DNA from: Fragum whitleyi
Lineage: Eukaryota > Mollusca > Bivalvia > Cardiida > Cardiidae
Direction of reading: 5' to 3'
NCBI GenBank assembly: GCA_948146395.1
Contig: OX411548.1
Span: 34,728,912 to 34,792,911, forward strand
DNA length: 64,000 nucleotides
How positions within the stretch are numbered: the stretch's first letter is position 1; the number at the start of each line of letters is the position of its first letter. A program made the translations under genes and the position numbers. Shown in pieces: positions 1 through 11,230 of the stretch. The notes below the pieces were generated by a model. It was not told the DNA's origin. It saw nothing but the letters and a program-made list of their open reading frames with translations, and searched no databases.

Positions 1-27
1 TAATAGTTCCGATACACACTGTTTGAC

Positions 28-110
28 TGTGTGGTCGAGAGGTCTAGTCTGATGACTACAGGTGCAAGGATCGTGAGATCGAACCTGCTTTCATCTCACT
101 GTTTTTTGTT
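28..110 (+). mobile_element. tRNA-like fragment
   Basis: GTGGTCGAGAGGTCTAG resembles the A box of a class II tRNA and GAGATCGAACCTGC resembles a B box; a poly-T rich tract follows. Probably a SINE fragment. A B-box-like GGTTCGAGTCTCC also occurs on the minus strand near 610-630. Confidence 0.35.
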
Positions 111-714
111 TTGTTTTTTTTCATTTTTTGTATTATTATTATTTTTCTGTTAGCCCCAATTTGACTAGTTATTTCTTGTTTGAATGACAATAATTGCTTG
201 CACAGCCCGTTTCATTTATCGCATTCTATCTCCTGAACTCAAATATATAAAACTCAAGACGCTGTCAAAATGCCTAAAAGGCAAATTTGGTTGAAAATCG
301 AAGACTTATGTTGGATTATTATTTCGAAAGAGTTGCTTGGTAGAATTCGTAAGAGAAAAACCAGGCATCCATAGTTAAGCGTTTTTCAACACCCCCCCCC
401 CCCACCCACCCACCCCCCTAATATGACCGAAAAAATATAAAAAGAGGCGTAAAACCCATTCAAACAACTAAAAAAGAAACTAACGGGAAAAACGAATAAA
501 TTATAACATACCGCAAATCTCTGAGAATCGAGCGATATTCACCATTATTTTAGAGAAAAAATCTATGAAATGGACTGAAACCTAGAGGAAAAAAATTATG
601 CTGTCGTGGTCATGGAGACTCGAACCACTGCCTTTCGAAAATACCATGTGACAATCAGTCTAGCATGTAATGTATGCTAATAGAGGTTACGGTCAGTCAT
701 GTCAATGATTTTAC

Positions 715-1150
715 ACTATATAGGTAGATTTTGTGCGGTGAGCCGTGAAATCTACTTTTAACGGTTAAATTCACGTGCTTTTCTTTTAAAATAAATAAAA
801 CAGGTTTAATCAATACCTAAAAAAGATACAAATAATCTTACAAATTTATCATATGTTTTTTAAATACACCCGATATACCTGTGGTAATGGATTAAACGCC
901 TACGTCAGAGCCCAGTTTTGAAAATACACCTATATAGGTAGATTTTGAGCGGTGAGCTGTGAAATCTACTATTAACGGTTAAATTTCCGTGCTTTTCTTT
1001 CAAAATAGATAAAACAGACATAACAAAGATACAAATTACCTTTCAAATGAAACTTAGTGCTTGTTTTAGATCTTGAGGTTTACTCATAGACCCATGGTAA
1101 TGGACTAAACGCCTAGGTCAGAGCTCAGTTTTGAAAATACACCTATACCT
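715..1150. repeat. Tandem duplication of about 205-230 bp
   Basis: Two diverged units begin with TATATAGGTAGATTTTG (about 716 and 913) and share GTGAAATCTACT, ACGGTTAAAT, GGTAATGGA(T/C)TAAACGCC and CAGTTTTGAAAATACACCTA. No coding content seen. Confidence 0.65.
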
Positions 1151-1205
1151 AAATTGTGAAACATTGTTGACCTGTCGCTTATTTAATATTTCTATTGATA
1201 TTCGG

Positions 1206-1349
1206 ATTGATTGATTGATTGAATGGAGTTTAACGCCGCTTTCAACATTATTTCAGTTATATCGCGGCGGCTGGAGCACCTAACAATGGTTTCCTGGTAT
1301 TTCTTTCACCAGTACAACCATCACATTCTTTCCTAGCCTCCAGCTGCTA
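1206..1349 (-). mobile_element. 5'-truncated SINE, same family as 6561-6839
   Basis: Reverse complement of the core and tail of the SINE at 6.6 kb: ATTGATTG repeats, then GTTTAACGCCGCTTTCAACA, then CTGGAGCACCTAACAATGG and the AGCCTCCAGCTGCTAA end. The 12-bp sequence ATTGATATTCGG flanks it at 1194-1205 and 1350-1361, marking the target-site duplication. The tRNA head is missing. Confidence 0.8.
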
Positions 1350-2004
1350 ATTGATATTCGGAACCCACTTCATTATATAGAATTAAAATACGCGAACAAT
1401 ACATTGAAATAACAAAATACACTCAGTTGTGATAAATGACCAGACATAGAATAGATGTAAGGTTAGGAACTTGCAATGTAGATGTCCGAAGATCGAATCT
1501 CTTTCTCGTCTTTTTTTTTTCTTAGTACGGTGTAACTTTTAATAGCTGTTATTCAAATCTTCGTTTATAAAAAGGCACGACACAGTTTATTTAATTTTGT
1601 TCATCGTTCTGTAGGGTGATCGGTTAAATTCTGCATCAAGTGATTTTATGTTGCTCAGGAGCCTACGCACAACTGATTTTTTGTTGTTGTTGTTGTTTTA
1701 TTTTTAGAAAAAAATATATGATTTATCACACTCCTCAAAATATAATAAATAACGAATAAAGATTCCGTAAACAGAATAAGAAGAAGTAATGACAAGCGAT
1801 GAAATGTATCTTAGTATAAGAAAAATAGTAATGATACCATAAGCATTATATGTCATGAACGAAAGAAGATAATTCAATTTAGTGGCTTAGATGCTGAGTT
1901 ATAGAAACAAAAAAGGCTAAGTTGACGATCAAAAGTCTAGTGACTCGGCTAAAATAGGTGACAAAAAGTTATTAATTCCATAATAGATAAAGTAATGCGA
2001 GATT

Positions 2005-2010
<6 letters not shown>

Positions 2011-2046
<36 letters not shown>
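2011..2046. repeat. Poly-A run
   Basis: Uninterrupted A homopolymer of about 36 nt. It could be a retroposon tail or a slippage tract; no adjacent retroposon was recognised. Confidence 0.8.
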
Positions 2047-2049
<3 letters not shown>

Positions 2050-2149
2050 GTCAATATAGAATATCACAAACAAGAAATTTAAGAGACAAAAAAAAATCCA
2101 TTATTTAATAATAAGATTAAAGTTAAAACAATTTGGGGGAAAATTATTG

Positions 2150-2240
2150 TATCCAACTGCGTGCGTATTCGAACCGGGTCTGTCAGTTCATTGACTCTAA
2201 TAGGCAAACGGTTTAGGCCACTGCGCTACGGGCCCAATTA
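2150..2240 (-). mobile_element. tRNA-like SINE head, minus strand
   Basis: Reverse complement reads GGGCCCGTAGCGCAGTGGCC at one end and a B-box-like CCGGTTCGAATAC further in. Acceptor arms do not match, so a SINE fragment is the likely reading. Confidence 0.5.
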
Positions 2241-2359
2241 TAACAATTGCAGTATGGTATTTAAGTTTAAAATAAAATTCCCTTATTAGCCTCGCGGATA
2301 TTAACGAAAGTGTACGAAAAATAATGAATGACAGGTCAACAATGTTTCACAATACTTGT

Positions 2360-3735
2360 ATTCACGGGCCTAATAATTAATCCTGTATAAAGGTCAGGTT
2401 CAAGTTAATATGCGCTCGCTATACTCAAGAAAGAAAGAAATGCTAGTAAAAGTCACATAATTGCTCCGACACGTCGGCGATGCCCGGTCTATAAAAAGGT
2501 AGTTAGTTTAAACAGGAATTAAAATAAAAAATGCAAGTAGGTCATAAACGGTGAAGGCTTTAAGAGAACATGTATTTTTGGGCGTAACTTTTGGAGTTAA
2601 GTATAGTTCTTGTAGGATTTGTGCATGGTTTTTATAATAACCGCTCTTTGCTGGTTCACCGACACATGGAAGACTAAATTAAGTCTTCTCGTCAAAATTC
2701 TATACTCATAGTTTCGTAGTGTCCAGTCCTCATATAGCCTGGGTTGTATCCAGTATCATTTTGCTATCATATTTGCATTTACATTTTGTACCTTTGTTTA
2801 AAAGCTGTAAAATCCTAGTTACCTATCTTTGATAACTAAAACGAAATTATCATTTGTCCTTTTACCCGTCCATAAAAATAAGACTTATTTAAATGTATAA
2901 AGTAAAATGCCTTATTTAAAAAAATCGCACTAGAAGCGCACTTATTAACGCGTGGTTAAATTTTCCAAAACGTAAACTTAGGGACATCGTAAGACTTGAA
3001 GCATCGTAGTGCGATCGTTGGAATCACAATAGCAACCAGTCCATTTTCAAAACGAGCATTTTCGTGTCACGGCGCGGAAGTATTGTTCCTATTATATCAG
3101 TGTTAGGTAACAAAAAAAAGAAAAAAATACTTGCATTTTCTTACGGCGAGGCCGAAAAACCCACCATGAATGTCGAGTTTCAGGGAAGAATCCCATTACA
3201 AAGGAAACATCCGTTTTCACAGCTCAAGCAGTCTTTCGAAGGTTTGAATAAACATTATTTCATTACTTAATTAATCCTGTTAACTTTGTTAAGGATATTC
3301 GACTTTGATATATTTTTGGAGAATCATAATTCAATTTTCTGATGTTGCAATTATCTATGAATTTATTTATTTATAAATTTCAACTATTCATACATTCGGT
3401 TTTTTTTTACTTTGCTATTTTTTTCTCGTTTTGCGTATATTCGTCCATATTTTGGTTTAAGATAATCAAGTTTTTTTTTTATCGTCTTAAATAACGGCTT
3501 TAAGCTGAGATGTCTTTATGAATTTGCCCTAAGATTTGCAAAAATGCATTGAAATTTCCAACAGATTTAAATTAAACGGCACCAAAAACTTTCAATTTTT
3601 TTGCGATTCGACAAGAATTCTGTACCTCAAAACTCTAATTTGTAGTGCTTTATTGTCACTTAAAATTAATTCAATTAAGTACTATATTTTAATGGCATCT
3701 ACTTTTAATTTTTCGTGTCATAATTGAGGAGTAGC
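2360..3735. other. Gene-free spacer
   Basis: Only short, uninformative reading frames (for example 3064-3270, 68 codons with a poly-Lys run). No similarity to other parts of the window was recognised. Confidence 0.5.
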
Positions 3736-3740
3736 AGATA

Positions 3741-4105
3741 TTATCTCACGTGTATGTATGTATGTTTCTCATTTTCTCCAGAATTTTCTCACGTATGTGT
3801 CTGTAAGTTTCTCATTTTCTACAGGATTTTCTCTCGTGTGTGTCTGTATGTTTCTAATTTTCTAGAGAATTTTCTCACGTGTGTGTCTGTATGTTTCTTA
3901 TTTTTTACAGAATTTTCTCACGTGTGTTTCTGCATGTTTCTCATTTTATACAGAATTTTCTCACGCGTGTGTCTGTATGTTTCTCATTTTCTAGAGAATT
4001 TTCTCACGTATGTGTCTGTATGTTTCTCATTTTCTAGAGCATTTTCTCACGTGTGTGTCTGTATGTTTCTCATTTTTCCACAGATTTTTCCAACGTTGTG
4101 TGTGT
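3741..4105. repeat. 43-bp minisatellite
   Basis: About eight units of 43 bp containing CTCACGTGTGTGTCTG, TATGTTTCTCATTTTCTAGA and GAATTTT. Because 43 is not a multiple of 3, translated frames rotate every unit; the open frame through it (3724-4170) is a by-product. Confidence 0.8.
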
Positions 4106-4861
4106 CTCTATGTTTTTTTATTTGTTGTTGTTGTTGCTGCTGTTGTGTTGTTGTTGTCATTGAAGGATAATTAAACGAAGAAAGTGAATATTTCATATAC
4201 CATTTGTTGTCATTTAGGTGGCTCTTGTTTAAACAACTTGACCGTTTGAACGACGCCGTTTTTTGAAATGTTATGTTTGAGTGTATAGTGCGGTTTTATT
4301 GACTTGAATCTGACCCCTGCTATTTAGCTGAATAAAAATCGGATTATTCCTACTCGTCTTTGCACGTTCTTTCATAGGAATGAATAACAAACGATATTGA
4401 ATGTATTATACATTTTGTTAATTGATAAAATATGTCGGTAATTGTTATTTAAGCATTTTTTCCACAGAGGTCAAATTCGGGTCAAATTAACCAGGCTATA
4501 CGCAAAAATTGATAGGTCTTTTAACATATCCATTATAATTATGACAAACTTCTTCATGGAGTGCATCCGCGGCTAGTATTTGATCACAAGCAGTGATCTG
4601 GATGCGAATTATACGACAAAAATGAATTCAACCCATTCATAAACATTTCATCTAAATCTTAGCCTGACATTCAGACCATGAATTTAGTTCTTACCTCTCT
4701 AGAATACGGTTACCAGTCTACCCGAATCGATAAATTTTTCAGCCATTCACACACAATCCCACTTTGAGAAGTTTCTAAGTTTGGGCGTCAGTTAAGAAAG
4801 GTTTTGAGAAAGATGACGAAGCATCATCATTACTATAAAAATAGTCTGAATTGAAATCTTT

Positions 4862-5200
4862 ATGGTTCAGGATTTATTCAGAGAACTTGGCTGGCTATCT
4901 TTTTTAAATCGATGCAATTACCACATTGCCGTGCTTATCTATAAAACGTTAAGTAACAATGCGCCTGATTACATGTTGGATTTAATTCGTATTTCCAGAA
5001 ATGATACATATATGCTGAGATCTGAGACGCTAACACATCTTACATTGAATAAAATTCCAAGAACAAATATATACATGAGCAGTTTCAATTACAATAGTGT
5101 TCAAGTTTGGAACGATATTCCACTCGACATAAGAAGTGAAACAAAACTTAAAACAGTTAAGACAAAGTTACAGTCGTATTATCTAAAAAATAAACAATAG
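4862..5200 (+). pseudogene. LINE (non-LTR retrotransposon) reverse transcriptase C-terminal remnant
   Basis: About 112 codons match the pattern of the C-terminal end of CR1/jockey-like LINE reverse transcriptases: LFRELGWLSFLNRCNYHIAV, then LIYKTLSNNAPDYMLDLI, LRS, PRTNIYMSSFNYNSVQVWND, IPLDIRS and a final FKTKL-like segment (VKTKLQSYYL), then a stop. The reverse transcriptase core upstream is absent, so this is a 5'-truncated insertion. The ATG is internal to the original ORF and probably meaningless as a start. It is intact over this segment, suggesting a fairly recent insertion. Confidence 0.75.
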
Positions 5201-5321
5201 CGCTATGCAGTTTTGGTTTACCTCAAGTATCTGCCAGAACTATTTGTGTATATACATTTACTGTTAAATCTGATAACATGATTACATTTGCATGTTGATC
5301 GTTTTGCGAATCAAGAGAGAA

Positions 5322-5325
<4 letters not shown>

Positions 5326-5414
<89 letters not shown>
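5326..5414. repeat. (GA)n microsatellite
   Basis: About 40 GA dinucleotides with minor interruptions, located 0.5 kb upstream of the gene 1 signal exon and just after the LINE 3' end. Confidence 0.9.
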
Positions 5415-5420
<6 letters not shown>

Positions 5421-5713
5421 TTGTTGTCGTAGTTAATAAAATAAGATTTGCTTTACATATATGTCTCAACATGTTATTTCATTATTATTATTATTATTAT
5501 TTTTATTTTTACATATGTGTGTCATTTGTACACCTACGAGTAAACTTGTATTTCCATAAAAAGAGCATACCGTAAACATACTAGGCCTAAACCGACAAAA
5601 TCAACATCACTAAAAATTCAACTGAGGTTTTATGCACCTTTCCCCGATCAAATGTTAAAAGTTTGCCCGGACTATATTCAATGTTGTCAATTTTTCACCG
5701 CTTACATATATCT

Positions 5714-5785
5714 ATGGCTCAGCGCGAAACAGTTGTAACTGCCTATATGTTTATAGGCAGTTACAACTGTTTCGCACTGAGCCAT
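5714..5785. mobile_element. 72-bp palindrome, family A copy 1
   Basis: ATGGCTCAGCGCGAAACAGT and its complement form arms of about 32 bp around a short AT-rich loop; 72 bp in all. Copies of identical length are at 7565 and 22301. This one is about 150 bp upstream of the gene 1 signal exon. Confidence 0.8.
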
Positions 5786-5934
5786 CGATAGGTAGTGGAG
5801 TCTCAATAAAAACCCACCCTTTATAAAACAATGATTCTTATAGAAGTCCGGGGTTCTATAATAACCCTTACTGTATATAAAATTTACCATACAGTTGTAT
5901 TTCTCTATAATTCATTTGTCTTATTTCATTTTAG

Positions 5935-5987
5935 AAGCATGATGCGGACACTTATTTACTTGTTAACAATAACACCGAATTTCAAAG
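5935..5987 (+). CDS. Gene 1 (type A), exon 1: signal peptide
   Basis: First coding exon of the first LamG-mucin-PAN gene. An acceptor (TTTTAG) ends at 5934, four untranslated bases follow, and the ATG is at 5939 with a second in-frame ATG at 5942. The 49 coding nt read MMRTLIYLLTITPNFKG, the last Gly being split with exon 2, and a GTAAGT donor starts at 5988. A short basic N-terminus followed by a hydrophobic core is typical of a secretory signal. Genes 3 and 4 have exons of exactly the same length, phase and ATG spacing, which supports a real exon too short to be seen as an ORF. The acceptor just before the ATG implies a 5' UTR intron; the upstream UTR exon and promoter were not identified. 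Confidence 0.82.
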
Positions 5988-6384
5988 GTAAGTGAAATAA
6001 TCTCGCATTCATAATTTATTCCATGTGATAATTTTTAAGACATAGCCGGTAAAAGTAAGGCATTTCCGTTAAAAATAGACTTTGGCACACATGCATATTA
6101 CTAGACTGGCTCCCGTCCCACTGATCTGAAGTAGGCCTATTGTGAAAAAATAAGCTAAATTCAACTAGAGAAAGAAATTTTTTTATCAGCTTACTCTGAC
6201 TGGCCGATCAGTGTCAGTTTTTGAGAATATTGGAGGTAATTTGAAATTAAATAGTAACACATGAGTGGTCTACCTTATAAACTTTAAAAATAACTGACAG
6301 CCTGGGAGCCAGGCTAGCATATTACTTTTTTTTATATATATAAAATTAGCCCTATCCGGACGCGAAATCACGAAATCGACATTC

Positions 6385-7096
6385 GGCTCGATCTAAACCA
6401 CTCCAAATCGCTCGCTCATGGATCAATTCGTGCATTCATACCGAACGCATTCAGTCATTCTAAACACTCACTCCAACTATTCAAAAACAACACCACAAAG
6501 CGTTCAAAACGATCGAGATTTCATTCTATCGTTTAAATCTTTCCATATTCTTTAGTTTGTAGCCGCCGTCATAGCGCAGTTGGTAGCGCGTCGGAGTGTC
6601 AAACTAGAGGTCACGGGTTCGATCCCCGACGGCGGCACTCATTCTTTCCGACTATTTGTCTCTCACCAATGGGTCGATAATCGTAGATCTATGTGAGATA
6701 GCAGCTGGAGGCTAGGAAAGGACGTAATGGTAGTACTGGCGTAATAATTCCAGGAATCCATGGTTAGGTGCTCCAGCCGCCGCGATATAACTGAAATAAT
6801 GTTGAAAGCGGCGTAAAACCCCATTCAATCAATTAATCAATTCTTTAGTTTGTGTGGGCTTTGAAGTGTCCTATTGGTTCGTGAAAACACTGATACACAA
6901 AAGTTATAAAGGGGGGGGGGGGTGTAAAATATCGCTTATCACGTTTATTGGACATTATAAGCGATAATTGGTAACCTTCCGTTAATTTCACACTAAACTC
7001 ACTCACTGCCCAAATTCCAATTTATAAAGAAATTATTCAAAATCAAAATCCAAAATTATTCACCTTGTCAATTTCACGATGTTATTAACTTTAAAA
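6385..7096. mobile_element. Family D inverted-repeat element interrupted by a SINE
   Basis: Family D elements are about 400-460 bp, nearly palindromic, with ends CAGTTAGTAACATCGTGAAA and a centre built on GCTAATTTTGTTCATCC and its complement; arms carry GAATGA repeats. This copy is recognised by ATCGCTCGCTCATGG, CACTCACTCCAA and the right end GTCAATTTCACGATGTTATT. The SINE at 6561-6839 splits it. A G-run (about 6910-6921) lies in the middle. Confidence 0.65.
6561..6839 (+). mobile_element. Full-length tRNA-derived SINE with perfect target-site duplication
   Basis: A tRNA-like head (6562-6636) with GCCGCCG/CGGCGGC acceptor arms, A box TAGCGCAGTTGG and B box GGTTCGATCCC is followed by a core (CAGCTGGAGGCTAGGAAAGG ...) and a tail with GCGGCGTAAAAC and ATTCAATCAATT. 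The 14-bp repeat ATTCTTTAGTTTGT flanks it at 6547-6560 and 6840-6853. The anticodon stem is mismatched (GTC-like loop), so it is not a working tRNA. It sits inside a family D element. Confidence 0.85.
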
Positions 7097-7564
7097 GCAT
7101 CTACAATTTCAACGAAAATAACTATATCACGACACTTTAAAAAATAACTATATTCTACTTATTATATATATATTGGTAAAAATGGCTGGTATGTCAACTC
7201 AAATAGTGTTTAGTTTTGAACGAAACTGAAATTTAGCTGCGGCCATTTCCAACCATTTCGTGTGATCGTGAAATAAGTTGCAAAGAAAATACAGGTCTCC
7301 GTCCTTTTCTCCAGAAAAGATTTAGGTCAGCGCTATCTACAAAGTGCAAAGTTAATACAAGGGAGTAACTACCATTACGCACATAACGCAGTTGCGTAAA
7401 ACATTTTTTTTCGAAAGACGCCATTGATTGTTGATTCAAACATCGTAACTACGGCTTATTCAAGCTGTAGTTACGATATTTTTATTATTCACCATCGCTC
7501 AAATCATAAAAATGGGGTGCGACTGGAGAACATTTATCTTTTGCAAACCACGGTCCTCATAGCG

Positions 7565-7636
7565 ATGGCTCAGCGCGAACCAGTTATAACTGCCTATATA
7601 TTTATAGGCAGTTACAACTTTTTCGCACTGAGCCAT
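7565..7636. mobile_element. 72-bp palindrome, family A copy 2
   Basis: Same palindrome, flanked by CG on each side so that the hairpin extends slightly. In intron 1 of gene 1, about 205 bp before exon 2. Confidence 0.8.
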
Positions 7637-7841
7637 CGATATCGTCTTTATCTTATATATTCTTTAGTGGTCACTTTTTGAGCGAGCGCGTATAAATTTC
7701 TAAATCTTATTAACGCCAATGGAAGGCTTTAATCAGGCTCTATGGCAGCACAGACTAATCAGCGTCTGTAATCGGTAAAAAAAAGTAAAAATGTGGGAAA
7801 TGCCACGCAAATGCCCAAAGCTTTGTTATTTTACTCTACAG

Positions 7842-8771
7842 GCACCGTAGCACTATGCCACACTGATGCACCAACTAAAACATGGCCTCTTGGTGAAGGT
7901 ATCCTAAACCGTGAAATCATCTCCAATCCTCCACCGAGCTCGAGAGGTATCTTCGGTTTTACGTCAACCAATTTAGGATACAATGGTTTACTGTTTTACG
8001 GAAATTCTTCGTCTTACGTCGACGTCGCCTTTGATGGTTCTACCAATGATTATTCTTTATATTTCTTCATAAACCCATTAGTACACGGGGGATGTATTTT
8101 GCAATACCGGAGTTTTTCTGCGCTTGGAACTGGAATAACAGAATATCGATTAGACATGAATCAAGACGGTACGTTGACATTTTCCGTCACGGTCAATGGC
8201 GTTAGTTTGGCCAACAGTGGTAGTGATATAGGAACGTTTGTTGTCCCTTTAAATCAATGGTCGATAATAATAATAGAGTTTGATATCAGTCAATCGTTTG
8301 CTGAAATAAAACTAAACGGTGCGTCAGAAATGAGTGGGGATGTAATTGTTGGCAGCGCTAATCATGTCGGTCCGGGATTAACGCGTCTCGGGTCGCCACT
8401 AGATCTGGTTGGGTCTAGTTTTGAAGGCGGAATATCGTGTCTACACTACATCCCACGAAAAGACATTTGCATAGACAATATATATGAAACCAGATGTAAC
8501 TCGAATTGGCCCAGTACAACTACAACAACTGCTTTAACGTCTACACCAACGGTGACGACTACAACGTCTTCAACAACGACTACTACGACAACGGCTTCTA
8601 CAACATCTACATCAACATCTACAACCACAACTACAATACCCACAACATATACGTCTACAACAACGTCTACGACAACAATGACACCAACAACGTCCACAAC
8701 GACAACGACATCACCGTCAGTATCAACGCACACAACGTCGTCTTCAACGTCTACTTCTCCAATAGCTCTAA
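7842..8771 (+). CDS. Gene 1 (type A), exon 2: LamG-like domain plus Thr-rich mucin tract
   Basis: Phase-1 exon of 930 nt between an acceptor at 7840-7841 and a GTAAGA donor at 8772. It encodes residues 17-326 of a predicted 419-residue protein. Residues about 18-236 resemble a concanavalin A/laminin-G-like beta-sandwich: TWPLG near the start, GLLFYGNSSSYVDV, YSLYFFINP, a GGC cysteine, YRLDMNQDGTLTFSV, LNQWSIII and a terminal FEGGISCLHY. Cysteines flank the domain (ALC, KDIC, TRC). From about residue 241 the chain is almost all Thr/Ser, a likely O-glycosylated stalk. Upstream in-frame codons back to 7793 are intronic. It is closest to gene 3, sharing IKL and SEM with the preceding acidic-FD segment. 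A palindromic MITE starts 12 nt past the donor. Ligand unknown. Confidence 0.85.
8514..8760 (+). repeat. Thr-codon-rich mucin tract of gene 1
   Basis: ACN and TCN codons form nearly the whole stretch (Thr/Ser, few Pro). Unlike gene 4 there is no fixed 30-nt period; short runs of ACAACGTCTAC recur irregularly. Confidence 0.7.
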
Positions 8772-8783
8772 GTAAGAAGTATC

Positions 8784-8948
8784 TTAAGGTCGTGGACCCT
8801 TAATATATCCTCAACGTTTTGGCAGTAATTATTTTTAACAGTGTTAACCGAGGTTTCCTAATGATTTTCATTTGGAAACCTCGGTTTACACTATTAAAGT
8901 TCATTACTGCCAAAATGTTGCGGAACTATCACGGTTCCACTACCTTAA
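8784..8948. mobile_element. TTAA-flanked palindromic MITE, family B copy 1
   Basis: Ends TTAAGGTCGTGGACCCTTAA and CACGGTTCCACTACCTTAA; centre GTTAACCGAGGTTTCCTAAT and its complement. A TTAA at each end fits a piggyBac-type target duplication. The left end is 12 nt past the donor of gene 1 exon 2. Confidence 0.78.
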
Positions 8949-9107
8949 AGTAGATGACCCTTAATAGTTCTGCAACATTTCGTAACTCGTGATCTTTGAC
9001 AATGTTAACCGAGGTATCTCAATGTAATCATTAGGGAACCTCGGTTAACACTGTTAAAGTGAATTTCTTCCAAAACTTTGCGGAACTATAACGGGACCAC
9101 TACCTAA
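8946..9107. mobile_element. Family B copy 2, abutting copy 1
   Basis: A second, more diverged copy starts in the right flank of copy 1 and shares its TTAA; the right end reads GGGACCACTACCTAA, a slightly altered terminus. Confidence 0.75.
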
Positions 9108-10542
9108 TGTCTTTCTATCACTTTGTCCGAAATATAAGTTTCATTTTTGATATGTTGTGACACGAAAAAGGACCATAAACGATTTTTTGGAACGTTTGAA
9201 AGAGTACCTTGATCTAGAAGAGATCAACTAGAGGTCGTGTTGTGAATATTTGCATTTCTTGACAATAGCACCCTACTTTGCTCATGCAAAGCGGGGTTTT
9301 ATGTGTAAAACGATTCGCAAACATTTTTATTCTGAAAAGTTGAACCAAAGAGGTAAAAAAGCAGATTGATTGTCAAAATACAAGACCGCTTTCGCCCGAT
9401 TGCACAACAAAAAGTTAAATCTAGTCCAATGTCTAGCCTAACAAAAGCAATGGATACAGAAGTCTAAAAATTTTCCGAAAGTTTGAGGAAAAGTTGCCTC
9501 GCTTTGCACGTACACTTAGGTGCCAACTTGGTATTTAAAATTTTCAAAAGTTCGAAGATATATTTGAATCTTGAATGCAGCTTTATACGAGGAATAAGAG
9601 TGTATGTCAAATAGAATTCACAGAAACTGGGTCATTGAAAATGAAATTAAAAACTCATAAAGTACTCTATTGGACCAAAACTGAAATATTAGGTTTATAA
9701 CATTTCTAAAGAATGCAAAAAAGTTTGGATATGTACAAAAAAATCGAAAATTATCTATAAAGAAAGAGAATATGGCTTATTTACAACATTTTCTATTTTC
9801 TTTCAACTAAAGTTTCAGCTGCACAATAGATTAAACATGGAATGCCTACATGTAGAGGAAAAGCTAAAATACAATAAAGGAAACTTAGATTTTGCATAAA
9901 CATTTCACATAACTGACATTTCGCATCTGAAAATAACCAACTCCAGAAAACTAATTTGCAAATGGCATACATAGAATTGGTTTACATTTACTATTTCCAC
10001 GTAAAATGTTGTTTCATTCATATAATTAAATTGAAAGTAGACCGTTTCATTATATACTTAGCAAAAAAAGAAACTTTACATGACTTACTGAGGGCAGTAG
10101 TATCGCTATGGAATCTTAGAGAATACAGATGTTACTATTACATGAAACTTGAAGGCAATATCCGTCGGTTTATGGAAGGGTCAGTACCGGATGTTTGTAA
10201 AATGATGTTTTTATTGGTGGTCAAAGGACAAAGGGGTCGATTTCAAAAATCACAGAAATGAAATCAAGATTGTCGGTGATGTTTTGAGTACAGGTCTTTG
10301 ACGTTTTCGTGATTAGAGTCGTTCCAACATCTTGATAGACCAACGTCTGAGCTAAATACGCATACTTGTCTTGCGGTTATCCTTCCTTTGATGAAATGAA
10401 TTGAAAAATATGCAATGGTAACAGGGCCTCTACATGACGTCATAAGTGGCCTATCTCATCTCGGCCGACATTTCATATGGTTGTAACTGATTTTTTTGTA
10501 AATCAATATGGGTTAAAGGTCACTTTCGATATTTTTACTTTA
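9108..10542. other. Gene-free stretch in gene 1 intron 2
   Basis: Contains a 101-codon frame (9956-10261) with no recognisable domain. A short CGCTTTGCA-like motif near 9499 and 9275-9295 hints at decayed palindromic elements. Nothing further can be supported. Confidence 0.5.
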
Positions 10543-10800
10543 AAGATTCGACCGCTGGTGCACCTACCCATAGTTTCTTGTCGTTACTCAAAGTACAGCT
10601 AGAGCTTTCATCTGAGGCACCAGTCGCAATTCTCTCCTAGGCGTATCACTTGCCAATTGTGTGGGAGAGAAATGACACTTATCACATTGCTTTTTTGTCA
10701 AATATGGGATGAAAGACTGCCGAGCCAGAGGTCGAACCTACGCCCCGATGAATGAAAACCAGAGCCTAACTTACTGTCCTAACCGGGCGCGGCAGTTCTA
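10543..10800 (-). mobile_element. tRNA-derived SINE, minus strand
   Basis: Read on the minus strand, a tRNA-like head begins near 10798 (ACTGCCGCGCCCGGTTAGGA) with a B box GGTTCGACCTC, then a core containing TGCCTCAGATGAAAGCTCTA. Ends are approximate; no target duplication was confirmed. Confidence 0.6.
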
Positions 10801-11230
10801 AACCGAGATGTTAAAATGTGAATTGCCTGTCCCGAGTAGCCGAACTTAAGAGTTGCGTAATAAACAGACATTCAAGCTCTATGTATACCTGTAGTCTGAT
10901 TCCTGCCTTTATTCGATTGTTGTTGCATACCCGTTTCAATAAAAATGTACAAACAATTTTGTTTTTTCGTGTCGATGCTAAGGAATGAGTGTGACTGTGT
11001 AACAAAAATCACTCAAAATGAACTTTGGATAGCTCAACACGAGTTTGTGACCAAAACCGGAAGTTACAGACGCATTAGCTCGGACTCGCTTCAATCGTGC
11101 AGAATCCTGCGTGTGTGTAGTCTCTGTAGCTATTCCAACTAACACATATAAATAAAGTTGGCCTTTAGCCACTGTAAGTCATTCAAAACAGACCAACAAG
11201 TATGTAAAGTTTCTTTTTTTGCTAAGTATA

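Larger units (their letters stand above)
1152..2355. mobile_element. Candidate 1.2-kb element bounded by inverted repeats
   Basis: ATTGTGAAACATTGTTGACC at the left end (about 1153) recurs inverted at the right end (about 2331-2355, GACAGGTCAACAATGTTTCA); weaker similarity extends inward toward GATATTCGG and its complement. The interior has no ORF and holds the SINE at 1206-1349, a poly-A run and a tRNA-like segment. A non-autonomous DNA transposon is likely. Confidence 0.5.

Noticed and set aside
3724..4170. 148-codon frame that looks like a Cys/Phe-rich membrane protein
   Set aside because: It is the translation of a 43-bp minisatellite whose frame rotates every unit; the hydrophobicity follows from TTTCTC content.
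5288..5575. Arg-Glu repeat protein frame
   Set aside because: Translation of a GA dinucleotide microsatellite.
6562..6636. Functional tRNA gene with a GTC-like anticodon
   Set aside because: The anticodon stem is mismatched, the spacing before the D arm is abnormal, and SINE core, tail and target duplication follow.
9956..10261. 101-codon frame in gene 1 intron 2
   Set aside because: No recognisable domain, no splice or start context, not repeated elsewhere in the window; length is possible by chance in AT-rich DNA.
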